From Novipirellula galeiformis (lineage in GTDB: Bacteria; Planctomycetota; Planctomycetia; Pirellulales; Pirellulaceae), in contig NZ_SJPT01000006.1 in the NCBI RefSeq assembly GCF_007860095.1, forward strand, positions 124,001-188,000: a DNA stretch of 64,000 nucleotides. Reading direction: 5' to 3'. The notes beneath the pieces were generated by a model that saw only the letters and a list, made by a program, of their open reading frames with translations, ran no database searches and was not told where the DNA came from. The stretch's first letter is position 1. Each line of letters starts with the position of its first letter. Below, piece by piece: positions 9,349 to 17,856 of this stretch. Made by a program: the position numbers and the translations under genes.

Positions 9349-12300
9349 TCACGCGGCCACAAGTTCGCGGTTCTCTTTGGCGTAGGCGATCCACTGAGTG
9401 ACCTCTTCCAAATCAGGAAGTTTGCCACTGCGGAGGATTCTCTTGCCTTCACGACTGCGACTGACCGGGTCGACGCGACCGAACAAATCCGCAGGGTCCT
9501 GGATCGCTAATTCTTCGGGAGCGGTAATGTCCGACGCAACGAGCAATTGAGCATCATGTCCGCGAAGCATTGGGATGCGACAAACCAAGGTGGCTTGTTG
9601 TTGCCAAGACAAAATCGTTTCCCCGTCAATGCGGCGGTTTCTTAATTGCTCGGCCAAGGCATCCGGATCCGCGTTGAGCAAGTCATCGACACTGTAGACG
9701 CCGATCCGATTCAATCGATCTGCCATGCGAGGTCCGATCGAGGGGGCGTCGACGACGGGGCTATCGCGTTGCAAATAGAATCGCAATTCATTTTCGCTGT
9801 CACGAGGCTCGCGATTCATGCGGTTTTCACGCTCGCTCCGCGATTCACGCGACGCTCGTTCGGAGCGTTCACCCTCTCGTGGTTCCATGCGAACGACATC
9901 ACGACCGCTGGATTGCGAGCTGCGAGATTGGGTACTGCGAGATTGCGAGCTGCGAGATTGCGAGCTGCGAGATTGCGAGCTGCGAGATTGCGAGCTGCGT
10001 GACTCGGAGCTGCCCGAGTCGGAACGGCCCGAGTCGGAACGGCCCGAGTCGGAACGGCGAAGTCCTGAGCGACGACGCCGGCTGCCGTCGCCATTTCGCA
10101 TTTGCAAGGTGGAGCGTCCCGCCAGTGGGCGTCCTCGTGTGACACGAATGCCCTCGCGTTGTCGCGTTTCGCCACCGATCGGGCGGATCCCGTAACGGAT
10201 GCCCGCGTATTGCATTGAGTCGTCGCCAAGGTTTTGTCGATCGCGCGATCGGCCGCGGTTCTCGTTGGCGCGACGGTCTTGTTGAGCCGATTTGCGAACG
10301 GCACGGCCATCGACATAGCGAGAACCTTGCTCGGCCCCCCAGCTATTGGCCGCAGCGATCCAGCTTGTGATCCGCGATAGCTCGCGACTGCTGCCGCTCA
10401 GCAAAACTCGCTGTCCTTGCTCCGTGGCAAGAAAATCTTCGACACGTTGCAGCAAGTCGGTAGGATGAATCGATGCCAATTGAGCGGGATCGGTGACTCC
10501 ACAACCGACGAGAACGCGAGCATCAAAGCCGCGTAGCTTCGGCACTCGACATACCAATCGGCATTCGCTCTTCCAACGCCGGATCGTCGCGGCGTCGACA
10601 CTTGCCAAGCCCAACGCATCGGACAACCGGTTGGCATCTTGTTGCATCAAGTGCGTGATATGAGTGACCTGTAAACCACGCAACCGTGCGGCTGCGACCG
10701 CGTCAATCGACGGAGCTTGATCGATGGGACTATCCACCGTTAAAAAAAAAGCTGGCTCAGTATGGTCCGAACGACGCAGTGTATTGAGTTGTCCCGAGTC
10801 GATCAGAGAGCGATCCCGATAAGCCCCGTTTCCACGGGGGACGACGGTTGCATCCATTGCCGGGGGTGGCGCGGTGGTGTAGGCGTCGGCGTAATAATAG
10901 CCATCGCGGAACAGGTCTCCGCCACGAGCGGTATCGGTGCTGGTACGAGGGGTGGGGGCTGTGTGATCGCCGATGCTCGAGGAGTGCACATGTCCCGGCG
11001 TGGGGACCGCGCGTGTCGGTTGAGGATGACGCGCGTCACCGTGGTCGTAGAGACCATAGGTTTCACGCCAAGCCATGTCAAAATCGCGATTGATATCGTT
11101 GACTAAAAACTCGCGGGAGCGATAGGAAGAGGGTTCTCCGACGATTTGGTCACCGTACGTATGCGGGTGCGGTCCGTGATAGCGTTCGGGCGCGTAGTGG
11201 GGTCGCCACACAGGGCGGTGGGCGTGCACCACTCGATCCGCCCTCAACGTGAACGTGCGCCCGCCACCGCGTGCGATTTGTTCGGTCAACCATCGATCAC
11301 TGGTCAGCAACAATATTTGCCGACCCGATGTGGCGTAGTCGCGAAGCGCCGAGGCAACCGGATGATTGAAACGCCCATCACCGCTGTGGTGATAAAATGC
11401 CGAGTCACGATTCGCATCGGATGCGGAACCTTGAGGGTGATCGGCAACGGAGCTGACCAAGGAACGCGCCGTTTCGAGTACCAATGGCACCGGTTTGCCA
11501 AGTCGTGCGAGCAATTCGCCCGCGGCCATTCGCACGGCCATCACAGCCAAGCCGCGGTCAGCTAGGGAGCAAGCGGATTCATCACGTCCATCAATGGCGA
11601 CGTGCACGTCACCGTACGCCGAGGAGGATGCCGCTACACGATTCGAGACTGCGGGATTGTGCGGGATCGTGTTCGATGCCGCCGTCATTCGCCAGGAAAG
11701 GTGACGCAGTCGTCCACCCGACAAACGAACCAACCAACGGCTAGCGGTTTGAGCGAGCGGCGAAGTCGATTCGATCGGAGCGTGAACGACACGGAGTTGG
11801 TCACGCAATTGCTCAGCTCGGTCGCGAAGCCAGCGAACTCGGGAAAGATTCGATAGTTTGCCGTCGATTTGCTGCCGTTCCCGCAGCATTGCCTCGCGAG
11901 CGATGGCGTCGTCACGATCATTTTGGCGAGGTTGGTCGGCACGCACGTCGCGCCGCAACCGGGCCGCTTCGGCCAGACAGGCTTCGAGTTCACGCGAAGT
12001 CCGATCCAGTTCCGAGAGCCGTTCAGCGCGTTCGGTTTGATAACGCCAATGAAGGACTTCACGCTGACGCGCCCAATCCTGAGTTTCCTTCATCTCCGTT
12101 GGCGTGTAGCGATTGAAGATCGCTTCGCGATGCTGCATCAGTTGTTCGATCGCCGACACCAACCATTGTTCGCTGCGATGAAGTTCGCGCAGGTCGTCGG
12201 AAGCACCCGCACGGAGCGATTGAACCCCGACGGAGGCCAATTTATCCGCGACGGCGTGGCGTGACGCGTGAACGAGATCGTTTCGGATCGTCCGCAAGGT

Positions 12301-13752
12301 TTCTGCGAGCGTCGTGCCGCCAAATGCGGTCGACTCACGAGCGGCTCGGTACCAATCATGGCTCAAATCTTCAGAACTTGCGTAGCGTTGCAGCAACCAA
12401 TCGATTTGACGTGTAGCCGATTCAACGCGTTGCTCTAAGTGATCGAGCGAATGAATCGGATCGACAACTCGCCCCTCCTGTGAAGCTTGAATTTCCGCTC
12501 GATCACGTACACGTGATGCGTGGTAAAGGTCGTCCGAAAACGGAGAGTCCGAGTAGAATTCTTTCCAACCACGCGAAGCGTCAAAGCGATCGATCGCGTC
12601 AAGGAATCCGTCTAAACGACGTCGACGTTGGATCGCAGCGTCTTGGGGACCATGATCGACAAAGTCGACGTGCCCCGATTTACGAAAACTTTGGCGTGTT
12701 GCGAGAATCGCATCGCGCAGACCACGAACCTCAAGCAAAGCGCGACGCCACCGAATCATCTGAGCGTCGAGATCATCGAGCTCACGGCGGAGTGATTCAT
12801 CCCGGATAGCCCAATGTTGTTGGTAGTTGCCCGTCACTTCATCGCGGTGCGGGACATCACCGGTGCGCAATTGCGCATCGAGGTCAGCAACCCAACGACG
12901 CAACTCGCTTTGTCGAGCACGCAGGTGATTGGCTCGGTCACAAAACGCTTGCAACTGGCGATCGGCCCGCTCGAGCTCGTCAAACGATTCCGAACGAGGA
13001 ACCGGGCGACGATTCAAACGATTCGTCAACTCATCACGGCGAGCGAGCAATGCGGGCTCGTTCCAAGAATCGGGCTCGATGCGAGCCAATTCCATTTCAA
13101 CATCTGCCAACTGAGCGCGAAGCGATCGGCGATGCTCTTCGTGGGCGGAAGATTGCTGCGCCGTGTAGCCGTCGCGGTTGGAGTAGGGAGTCGTCTCGTC
13201 CAGTGGTAGTCCGCGATAGGTTTGACGCGAATCGAGGCCGCTTCGCAGGCACGCCGAGACAACTCGTGCGACATGCGTGATCGCGGTATCGGTGATCACA
13301 GCATCCACGATCGCTTCGGGCAACTGGATCGAGTGTAGGGCGCGGGTGGCGTCAGAGTCGCGACCATAACCGCCCACCGCGTCGCTCGAATGATAGCCCT
13401 CTGCGGAAGGGAACTGTGTGTTCAGCCAAGCATGCTTTTGGAAATCGGAGTCCTGTGAAGCAACACCGCGTGATTCGTATTCGACGCTGCGGCGACCTTG
13501 CTTGGATCCATCCTGTTCCCGTCGACAATGCAACAACCCATTGCGATCGGCCCAAACGACGCGTCCCGACGAGGAGCTCATCATCCCCAGCGGGTAATCA
13601 CGCTCGACGAGCGAGTCGCGAATGAAGCGTGCGATTGCTGTCTTTCCCGAGCCTTCGGGGCCACAGACCACATTGAGATGTTCTGAGAACGGTCCAAGTT
13701 CTACACGGTTCAGGGGACCGTGTGCGTCGATATCGATTCGTTCTAATAACAT
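9349..13752 (-). CDS. SMC/RecF-like (YhaN-type) ATPase with two C-terminal DUF4332 units
   Basis: 1467 residues. The N-terminus starts directly with an ABC-type ATPase half: MLLERIDIDAHGPL and Walker A GPEGSGKTA near residue 35. Long coiled-coil segments follow (about 200-640). The second half-site has the ABC signature LVRLSGGRLRHL near 677, a weak Walker B VPLVLETARSL near 758 (Glu-Thr instead of the usual Asp-Glu/Asp) and a LLLTSD strand. This is the layout of AAA_27/RecF-type DNA-repair ATPases. After a His/Tyr-rich linker come two DUF4332 (helix-hairpin-helix-like) units, about 1005-1140 and 1325-1467, separated by a Ser/Arg repeat. GGAGGAG precedes the ATG. Likely DNA-binding or repair; no partner gene is adjacent. 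Confidence 0.75.
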   Translation of the reverse strand: MLLERIDIDAHGPLNRVELGPFSEHLNVVCGPEGSGKTAIARFIRDSLVERDYPLGMMSSSSGRVVWADRNGLLHCRREQDGSKQGRRSVEYESRGVASQDSDFQKHAWLNTQFPSAEGYHSSDAVGGYGRDSDATRALHSIQLPEAIVDAVITDTAITHVARVVSACLRSGLDSRQTYRGLPLDETTPYSNRDGYTAQQSSAHEEHRRSLRAQLADVEMELARIEPDSWNEPALLARRDELTNRLNRRPVPRSESFDELERADRQLQAFCDRANHLRARQSELRRWVADLDAQLRTGDVPHRDEVTGNYQQHWAIRDESLRRELDDLDAQMIRWRRALLEVRGLRDAILATRQSFRKSGHVDFVDHGPQDAAIQRRRRLDGFLDAIDRFDASRGWKEFYSDSPFSDDLYHASRVRDRAEIQASQEGRVVDPIHSLDHLEQRVESATRQIDWLLQRYASSEDLSHDWYRAARESTAFGGTTLAETLRTIRNDLVHASRHAVADKLASVGVQSLRAGASDDLRELHRSEQWLVSAIEQLMQHREAIFNRYTPTEMKETQDWARQREVLHWRYQTERAERLSELDRTSRELEACLAEAARLRRDVRADQPRQNDRDDAIAREAMLRERQQIDGKLSNLSRVRWLRDRAEQLRDQLRVVHAPIESTSPLAQTASRWLVRLSGGRLRHLSWRMTAASNTIPHNPAVSNRVAASSSAYGDVHVAIDGRDESACSLADRGLAVMAVRMAAGELLARLGKPVPLVLETARSLVSSVADHPQGSASDANRDSAFYHHSGDGRFNHPVASALRDYATSGRQILLLTSDRWLTEQIARGGGRTFTLRADRVVHAHRPVWRPHYAPERYHGPHPHTYGDQIVGEPSSYRSREFLVNDINRDFDMAWRETYGLYDHGDARHPQPTRAVPTPGHVHSSSIGDHTAPTPRTSTDTARGGDLFRDGYYYADAYTTAPPPAMDATVVPRGNGAYRDRSLIDSGQLNTLRRSDHTEPAFFLTVDSPIDQAPSIDAVAAARLRGLQVTHITHLMQQDANRLSDALGLASVDAATIRRWKSECRLVCRVPKLRGFDARVLVGCGVTDPAQLASIHPTDLLQRVEDFLATEQGQRVLLSGSSRELSRITSWIAAANSWGAEQGSRYVDGRAVRKSAQQDRRANENRGRSRDRQNLGDDSMQYAGIRYGIRPIGGETRQREGIRVTRGRPLAGRSTLQMRNGDGSRRRRSGLRRSDSGRSDSGRSDSGSSESRSSQSRSSQSRSSQSRSSQSRSTQSRSSQSSGRDVVRMEPREGERSERASRESRSERENRMNREPRDSENELRFYLQRDSPVVDAPSIGPRMADRLNRIGVYSVDDLLNADPDALAEQLRNRRIDGETILSWQQQATLVCRIPMLRGHDAQLLVASDITAPEELAIQDPADLFGRVDPVSRSREGKRILRSGKLPDLEEVTQWIAYAKENRELVAA
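9911..10060 (-). repeat. Ten-unit 15-bp in-frame tandem array (Ser/Arg repeat)
   Basis: Exactly ten contiguous 15-bp units inside the SMC-like gene. Six are of type GATTGCGAGCTGCGA, one is intermediate (10001-10015), and three are GAGTCGGAACGGCCC-type. On the coding strand they encode SSQSR- and SDSGR-type pentapeptides. The gradual change of unit along the array shows stepwise local duplication. The repeat links the two DUF4332 units as a flexible, basic spacer. Confidence 0.9.
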
Positions 13753-14267
13753 GGTCTGGCTCCTCCATGGCCACGTGGGTCATTCATTGGGGCGACTCCG
13801 TTGCGTTGCCATCATCGTGTGGCAAGAAGCCCTTCAAAGAGCGAGTCGTCCAGGTACATTTGCGGTATGTGAGTGGGACTTTAGTCGAAATCGCCATTTT
13901 TCGGAAATAGAGAAAAGTGTGAAACTCAGCCCACTTCACCTGTTTTGTCGAAAAAGACTCAAGAAAACGTCGTGAAACCGTGGCGATCTCAACCCCAGAA
14001 AGATTTCACCATTTCCACTTGGGGGAATCCGCCGTGAAGCAACGAGGGCGGAGATTGCATCACCCGCAGCGTAAGCGAGGCCCCCTTCGTAAACCCCCTC
14101 ACTCACGCGTCGCGTGATAATTTTGCTTGCGTACGCCACTCAAAATGCGTAACACGTTACTGAGTAGGCAACCCGTTGTTGAGCAATCGGTTCGGACATT
14201 TTTGCTTGGCCGGATGCAATATCCTGGCCAGCACTTCCTCCCTGCTAACTCCAATTCAGACAGAGCA
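13753..14267. other. Intergenic region with a degenerate palindrome and 16-bp units
   Basis: About 515 bp. The first part holds the SMC-like gene's leader. A degraded copy of the dispersed palindrome lies at 14059-14120, and two 16-bp units follow at 14159-14190, the first matching the array unit at 5457 except for two bases. No gene is visible. Confidence 0.55.
14059..14190. repeat. Degenerate copy of the dispersed palindrome with 16-bp tandem units
   Basis: Arms near 14059-14080 and 14097-14120 are imperfect inverted copies centred on CGCAGCGTAAGCGAGG and CTCACTCACGCGTCGCG. Downstream ACTGAGTAGGCAACCC (14159-14174) is a variant of the 16-bp unit seen at 5457. Palindrome and 16-mer therefore travel together in two places. 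Confidence 0.6.
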
Positions 14268-15056
14268 CTAGCTGCCAGGTTGGGGATCGTTGTCGCGGGG
14301 GGGAGCAGGAGGCGGAGGATCCTCTTTTCTCGCATCGCCCTCGGTTTCCGCATCGCCCTCGGTTTCATTGCGACCAAGCCCACGATTTTCGAGTCCGCCA
14401 TCGGAGGTGAGGTCGCTGTTGCCGCGATCGAGCTCTCCCATCGGGCCATCGCCGAGCGACGGAGGCGTGGGAGGCAACGGCCCGGCAGCACCACCTTGCT
14501 CTTGTCGTCGTTGTTCCAGTTGACGCACAGCTCCCTTGAGCGAATCGAGCAGCCGCGGGACTTGGCCTGCCGCCACGAACACTCGCGAGCTGACGGCGCT
14601 TTGCGGAAAGAAACTGGTCAGAAAGTCCAAGCCAAATTCGCTGGCGCCGTGCCCAATCATTACGCCGTTGGCATACGCGCCACTGAGCACGTGATCGGGC
14701 ATTTTCAAATCATCATAGATCTCTTGCGGCGTCGGGCGGCGAGCTTGGTTTTGTGGCGGGTTGGCGGGCGGCGACGGGGGATCGCCAAAACGATTGCGAT
14801 AGAGATCGAGATTGGTCTGCAACGCCTCGATGAATTGAGGCATGACAGGGTGAGGAATGACCACCCGCGAGGCAACACGATGGGGTCGGCCGATCGTTTG
14901 CAAAAAGTCAATAATGAATTCGCTCGGCCCGGTCATCACAATCGCGCCGGTGCTAAAACAACCTTCGGCGACATGGTCTGGAACCCGCGCGCGGAGGGCG
15001 GGGTTAGCGTCGGCGGGATCGGGGCGGTCAGGAGACGATCCAGATTCAGAAGTCAT
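14268..15056 (-). CDS. Tandem DUF3467 protein
   Basis: 262 residues with two copies of the DUF3467 fold. Copy 1 (about 25-90) has GPSEFIIDFLQTIG followed by VASRVVIPHPVMPQF; copy 2 (about 120-185) has GASEFGLDFLTSFFP followed by VSSRVFVAAGQVPRL. The C-terminal ~75 residues are Pro/Gly/Glu-rich and disordered, with a direct 18-bp duplication (14331-14366). DUF3467 proteins usually carry one unit of about 100 residues and have no established function. Start ATG 15056 preferred; a TTG three codons upstream is possible. It lies downstream of the ABC operon with a 167-bp gap. Confidence 0.75.
   Translation of the reverse strand: MTSESGSSPDRPDPADANPALRARVPDHVAEGCFSTGAIVMTGPSEFIIDFLQTIGRPHRVASRVVIPHPVMPQFIEALQTNLDLYRNRFGDPPSPPANPPQNQARRPTPQEIYDDLKMPDHVLSGAYANGVMIGHGASEFGLDFLTSFFPQSAVSSRVFVAAGQVPRLLDSLKGAVRQLEQRRQEQGGAAGPLPPTPPSLGDGPMGELDRGNSDLTSDGGLENRGLGRNETEGDAETEGDARKEDPPPPAPPRDNDPQPGS
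14331..14366 (-). repeat. Exact 18-bp tandem duplication in the DUF3467 gene
   Basis: CGCATCGCCCTCGGTTTC occurs twice in a row, giving a repeated Glu-Thr-Glu-Gly-Asp-Ala segment in the disordered tail. Confidence 0.9.
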
Positions 15057-15223
15057 GCGATACAAGCCGTTTTGTTTTTAAAAATCGTGATGCGGGAGAC
15101 GACGCGGTGGCTGTCAACATCGAGTCGTGTCGATCAAGCGACCGCTGTTGTAGCGAGGCGGGCTTACGAAAGCCAATACGTTAGCGAGGTGAAAACCAAT
15201 TCTAGTGGATTTTACCCCTGTAT

Positions 15224-16828
15224 TCAGGGGGCGAGCTTCAGGGGGTGCGCGGCCTTGGCTTGCTCTGCCTCGACCTGTTCCGGCGTCGCGATACGTCGGG
15301 GCATGACGATTCGCGGCATCGTTAGCAAACAGACAATAAATGCGATCGAGACGCACCCGAGCACCATCCCCACTTCAAAAGTCCGCACCGATCCATTGGG
15401 ACCTGCTTCGGCGAGCGTCCAAACCCAATTGGCAATCTGCCAACGCGAGTACGAATAACCACGGTAATCATTGAGGTGCAAACCAATCGAATAAGGCACC
15501 AAGGCGGACATCACGAGCACGGTGACCATCGCCGCCATGCCGACTTCAACGCGAGGATGATTGTTGATTCGGACAACCGCGACAACCAATCGCACGGCGA
15601 TCAACGCGCCCACTAAATAGCTCACAAACAGCATGCTGATTCGAATGAACGCTTGAATCTCCAAGGGGCGAACATTGCCCATCTGGGAAGCGTAGAGCAC
15701 AAGCCCGAAGAGCATTGTCGCGGTCAAGACGACAATATTCACGGTGGCAAATACCAAGCCGGTGGCGGGGCCCGGCGTCAACCAAGTTAGCATCACACGG
15801 GCGAAAAAACTTTGCGGCAATTCACGCCGAATTCGCGGTGTCATCACCGGGGATTCGGCCGCCAGCATGCTTCCGAAGACAGTCCACAACACCGCCAACG
15901 CGAGCGACGTGATCAGAAACACGCCCACGCTGCCCTCGAGTGCGTTGGCGGAATACCATGCGATTCCAACCAACAACATCGACAACACCATCATCGAAAT
16001 GCGAAGCTGGGTCGAGCGGTTTTCACTCTCCGGCGTTAACTGGGCCGCCGTCGCGGTCAATAACAAGTGCGAGACCGATAGCGACAACAGGATTGTCGAT
16101 GCGCTTAAGAAAAACACCCAGGAAGCGGACAACGAGTTGCCATAGGTGATCAAGTTAATCACAAAAAAGCCAATCGAATATTCGGCGATCAACAGAATCA
16201 TCATCAGCATTAGTAGCGTCGCGATGCGGCCCGTCCGGCTCTGTGCCAACGGGGCCAAGAACAAGGCGATCACCGTCAGCACGAGACCCGCCACCAACAA
16301 CGTCGCGATGATGATCAAGGTCGTCGGCAAGTCCACCCCCCGCAGCGTGTAGGCGTACGCCATACAGGGAAACAGGGCGACAAAATACATCATCATTTGT
16401 AGCGACGCGCTGGCCAGTTTGCCGAGCACGATTTGCCAAGGGCTGAGCGCGGTGATCGATAACAGCTCGAGCGTGCCATCGTCGATCTCGCCTTCGAGCG
16501 ATCGGTAAGCCGCCAACGGTACCACCAACAGCATCGGAATCGCCAACACCACGTAATAGCCAATCATCAAACGGGCTGCCGAGGGAGTCGTGTAGATCTG
16601 TGGCATCTGAGACAAACTGCCCGCGACCGTCCACCCCAGCGAGGCAAACAGCAATACCGAGAACGTGACCACGAATTGACGGCTCTTCAGCGCCTGGCGA
16701 GTCTCTTTGACGAGGATCGGATTGAGCTGATCGCCCTTCCGTTCGCACCACGCATCGAATCGTTCCCAACGATTTGCGTTTGTCGCGGGAGTAACCGAAG
16801 CGGGGTCAATGGAAAGCATTTCATTCAT
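15224..16828 (-). CDS. ABC-2 type transporter permease
   Basis: 534-residue integral membrane protein. After a soluble N-terminus with NPILVKETRQALKSRQF, the typical opening of this permease family, come about a dozen hydrophobic segments, including VVTFSVLLFASLGW, LMIGYYVVLAIPMLLVVPLA and a strongly hydrophobic central block. The motif LEGEIDDGTLELLSITALSP is the conserved cytoplasmic loop of ABC-2 permeases. It overlaps the ATPase gene by 4 bp (ATGA at 16825-16828). With the ATPase and the auxiliary protein upstream it forms a membrane exporter or remodelling complex; the substrate is unknown. Confidence 0.85.
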   Translation of the reverse strand: MNEMLSIDPASVTPATNANRWERFDAWCERKGDQLNPILVKETRQALKSRQFVVTFSVLLFASLGWTVAGSLSQMPQIYTTPSAARLMIGYYVVLAIPMLLVVPLAAYRSLEGEIDDGTLELLSITALSPWQIVLGKLASASLQMMMYFVALFPCMAYAYTLRGVDLPTTLIIIATLLVAGLVLTVIALFLAPLAQSRTGRIATLLMLMMILLIAEYSIGFFVINLITYGNSLSASWVFFLSASTILLSLSVSHLLLTATAAQLTPESENRSTQLRISMMVLSMLLVGIAWYSANALEGSVGVFLITSLALAVLWTVFGSMLAAESPVMTPRIRRELPQSFFARVMLTWLTPGPATGLVFATVNIVVLTATMLFGLVLYASQMGNVRPLEIQAFIRISMLFVSYLVGALIAVRLVVAVVRINNHPRVEVGMAAMVTVLVMSALVPYSIGLHLNDYRGYSYSRWQIANWVWTLAEAGPNGSVRTFEVGMVLGCVSIAFIVCLLTMPRIVMPRRIATPEQVEAEQAKAAHPLKLAP

Positions 16829-17856
16829 TGCACGAGCCCCTCGGTGACCTGCAAGAAGACGTCTTCCAAGCTCTTTTTGTGCGACGCGACCTCAGCGACT
16901 CGATAGCCGCGTCCGACAATCCAGGCGACCAAATCGGCTTGGGCTTCCAAGTCGCCTTCGAATTCAAACCTTACCAGCGTCCCGTCGACGAGGGTCCGGT
17001 CGATGCCCGTCCTCGTTTCAATTTCCTGGGCACATTCGCTCGCGCGATCGAGCAACCGAATCGTTAATTCGCGATGGGTTTCACGTTGACGCTGGATCTG
17101 CTCTACGCTGCCGGTCGCCAACAAACACCCCTGCTCGATGATCCCCACCGAATCACACATCTCGGCTAATTCGGTCAGGATGTGGCTGCTAATCAAAACC
17201 GTCTTTCCACGGTCCGCCAATTCGCGAATCATCTTGCGCAGCTCGATGCGTGCTCGGGGATCAAGCCCCGCTGCGGGTTCATCGAGAATCAACACGGCGG
17301 GATCGTGGATCAGGGCGCGTCCCAAACAAAGACGTTGCTTCATCCCTTTGCTCAGCCCCCGGATCGGCTTGCTTGCCATCCCCGCGGTTCCAGTAAAGTC
17401 GAGCACCCACTCAAGGCGTTGGTTCCGCTCGCGACCGACCAATCCGTTCGCACGCGCAAAAAAGTCGAGATATTCTTTGCAATTCACATCGCGATAGGTG
17501 CCGAAGGAATCGGGCATGAACCCAAGCCGGCGACGGACGAGTTCGGGATCATTGATCACCGAAAACCCATCGATGAACGCGTCGCCATAACTGGGCAAAT
17601 CGAGCGTTGCAAGAATTCGCATCGAAGTGGTCTTGCCGGCGCCATTGGGACCGATATAGCCAAACACATGCCCTCGAGCGACCGAGAACGAAATATCGTT
17701 GACCGCTTTGGTTTTACCAAAGAACCGATGCAGTCGCCGAAGTTCAATGCAATCGCCGGCGCCACGATGCACTCCGCCCCTCGTTTCCATGGCGCCAGCA
17801 AGTTCGCCGCCCGTGGGTTTGCGATCGTCGACGGCCGATGACGTATCGGTGTTCAT
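16825..17856 (-). CDS. ABC transporter ATP-binding protein
   Basis: 343 residues, cytoplasmic ATPase subunit for the adjacent ABC-2 permease. Walker A GPNGAGKTTSMRIL near residue 75, signature LSKGMKQRLCLGRALIHDP, Walker B VLILDEPAAGLDP and switch His in ISSHILTEL are all intact. The C-terminal ~100 residues form the extra domain common in drug/polysaccharide/Gld-type exporters. It starts with ATGA overlapping the stop of the auxiliary gene (17853-17856) and ends overlapping the permease start, so all are translated from one message. Confidence 0.9.
   Translation of the reverse strand: MNTDTSSAVDDRKPTGGELAGAMETRGGVHRGAGDCIELRRLHRFFGKTKAVNDISFSVARGHVFGYIGPNGAGKTTSMRILATLDLPSYGDAFIDGFSVINDPELVRRRLGFMPDSFGTYRDVNCKEYLDFFARANGLVGRERNQRLEWVLDFTGTAGMASKPIRGLSKGMKQRLCLGRALIHDPAVLILDEPAAGLDPRARIELRKMIRELADRGKTVLISSHILTELAEMCDSVGIIEQGCLLATGSVEQIQRQRETHRELTIRLLDRASECAQEIETRTGIDRTLVDGTLVRFEFEGDLEAQADLVAWIVGRGYRVAEVASHKKSLEDVFLQVTEGLVQ

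Noticed and set aside
9911-10060. CRISPR-like array
   Set aside because: Units are directly abutting with no spacers and are in frame within a gene, so it is a coding tandem repeat.
14127-15458. 443-codon plus-strand frame
   Set aside because: It lies wholly antisense to the DUF3467 gene and part of the permease, is Arg-rich and has no domain. The minus-strand genes explain the openness.
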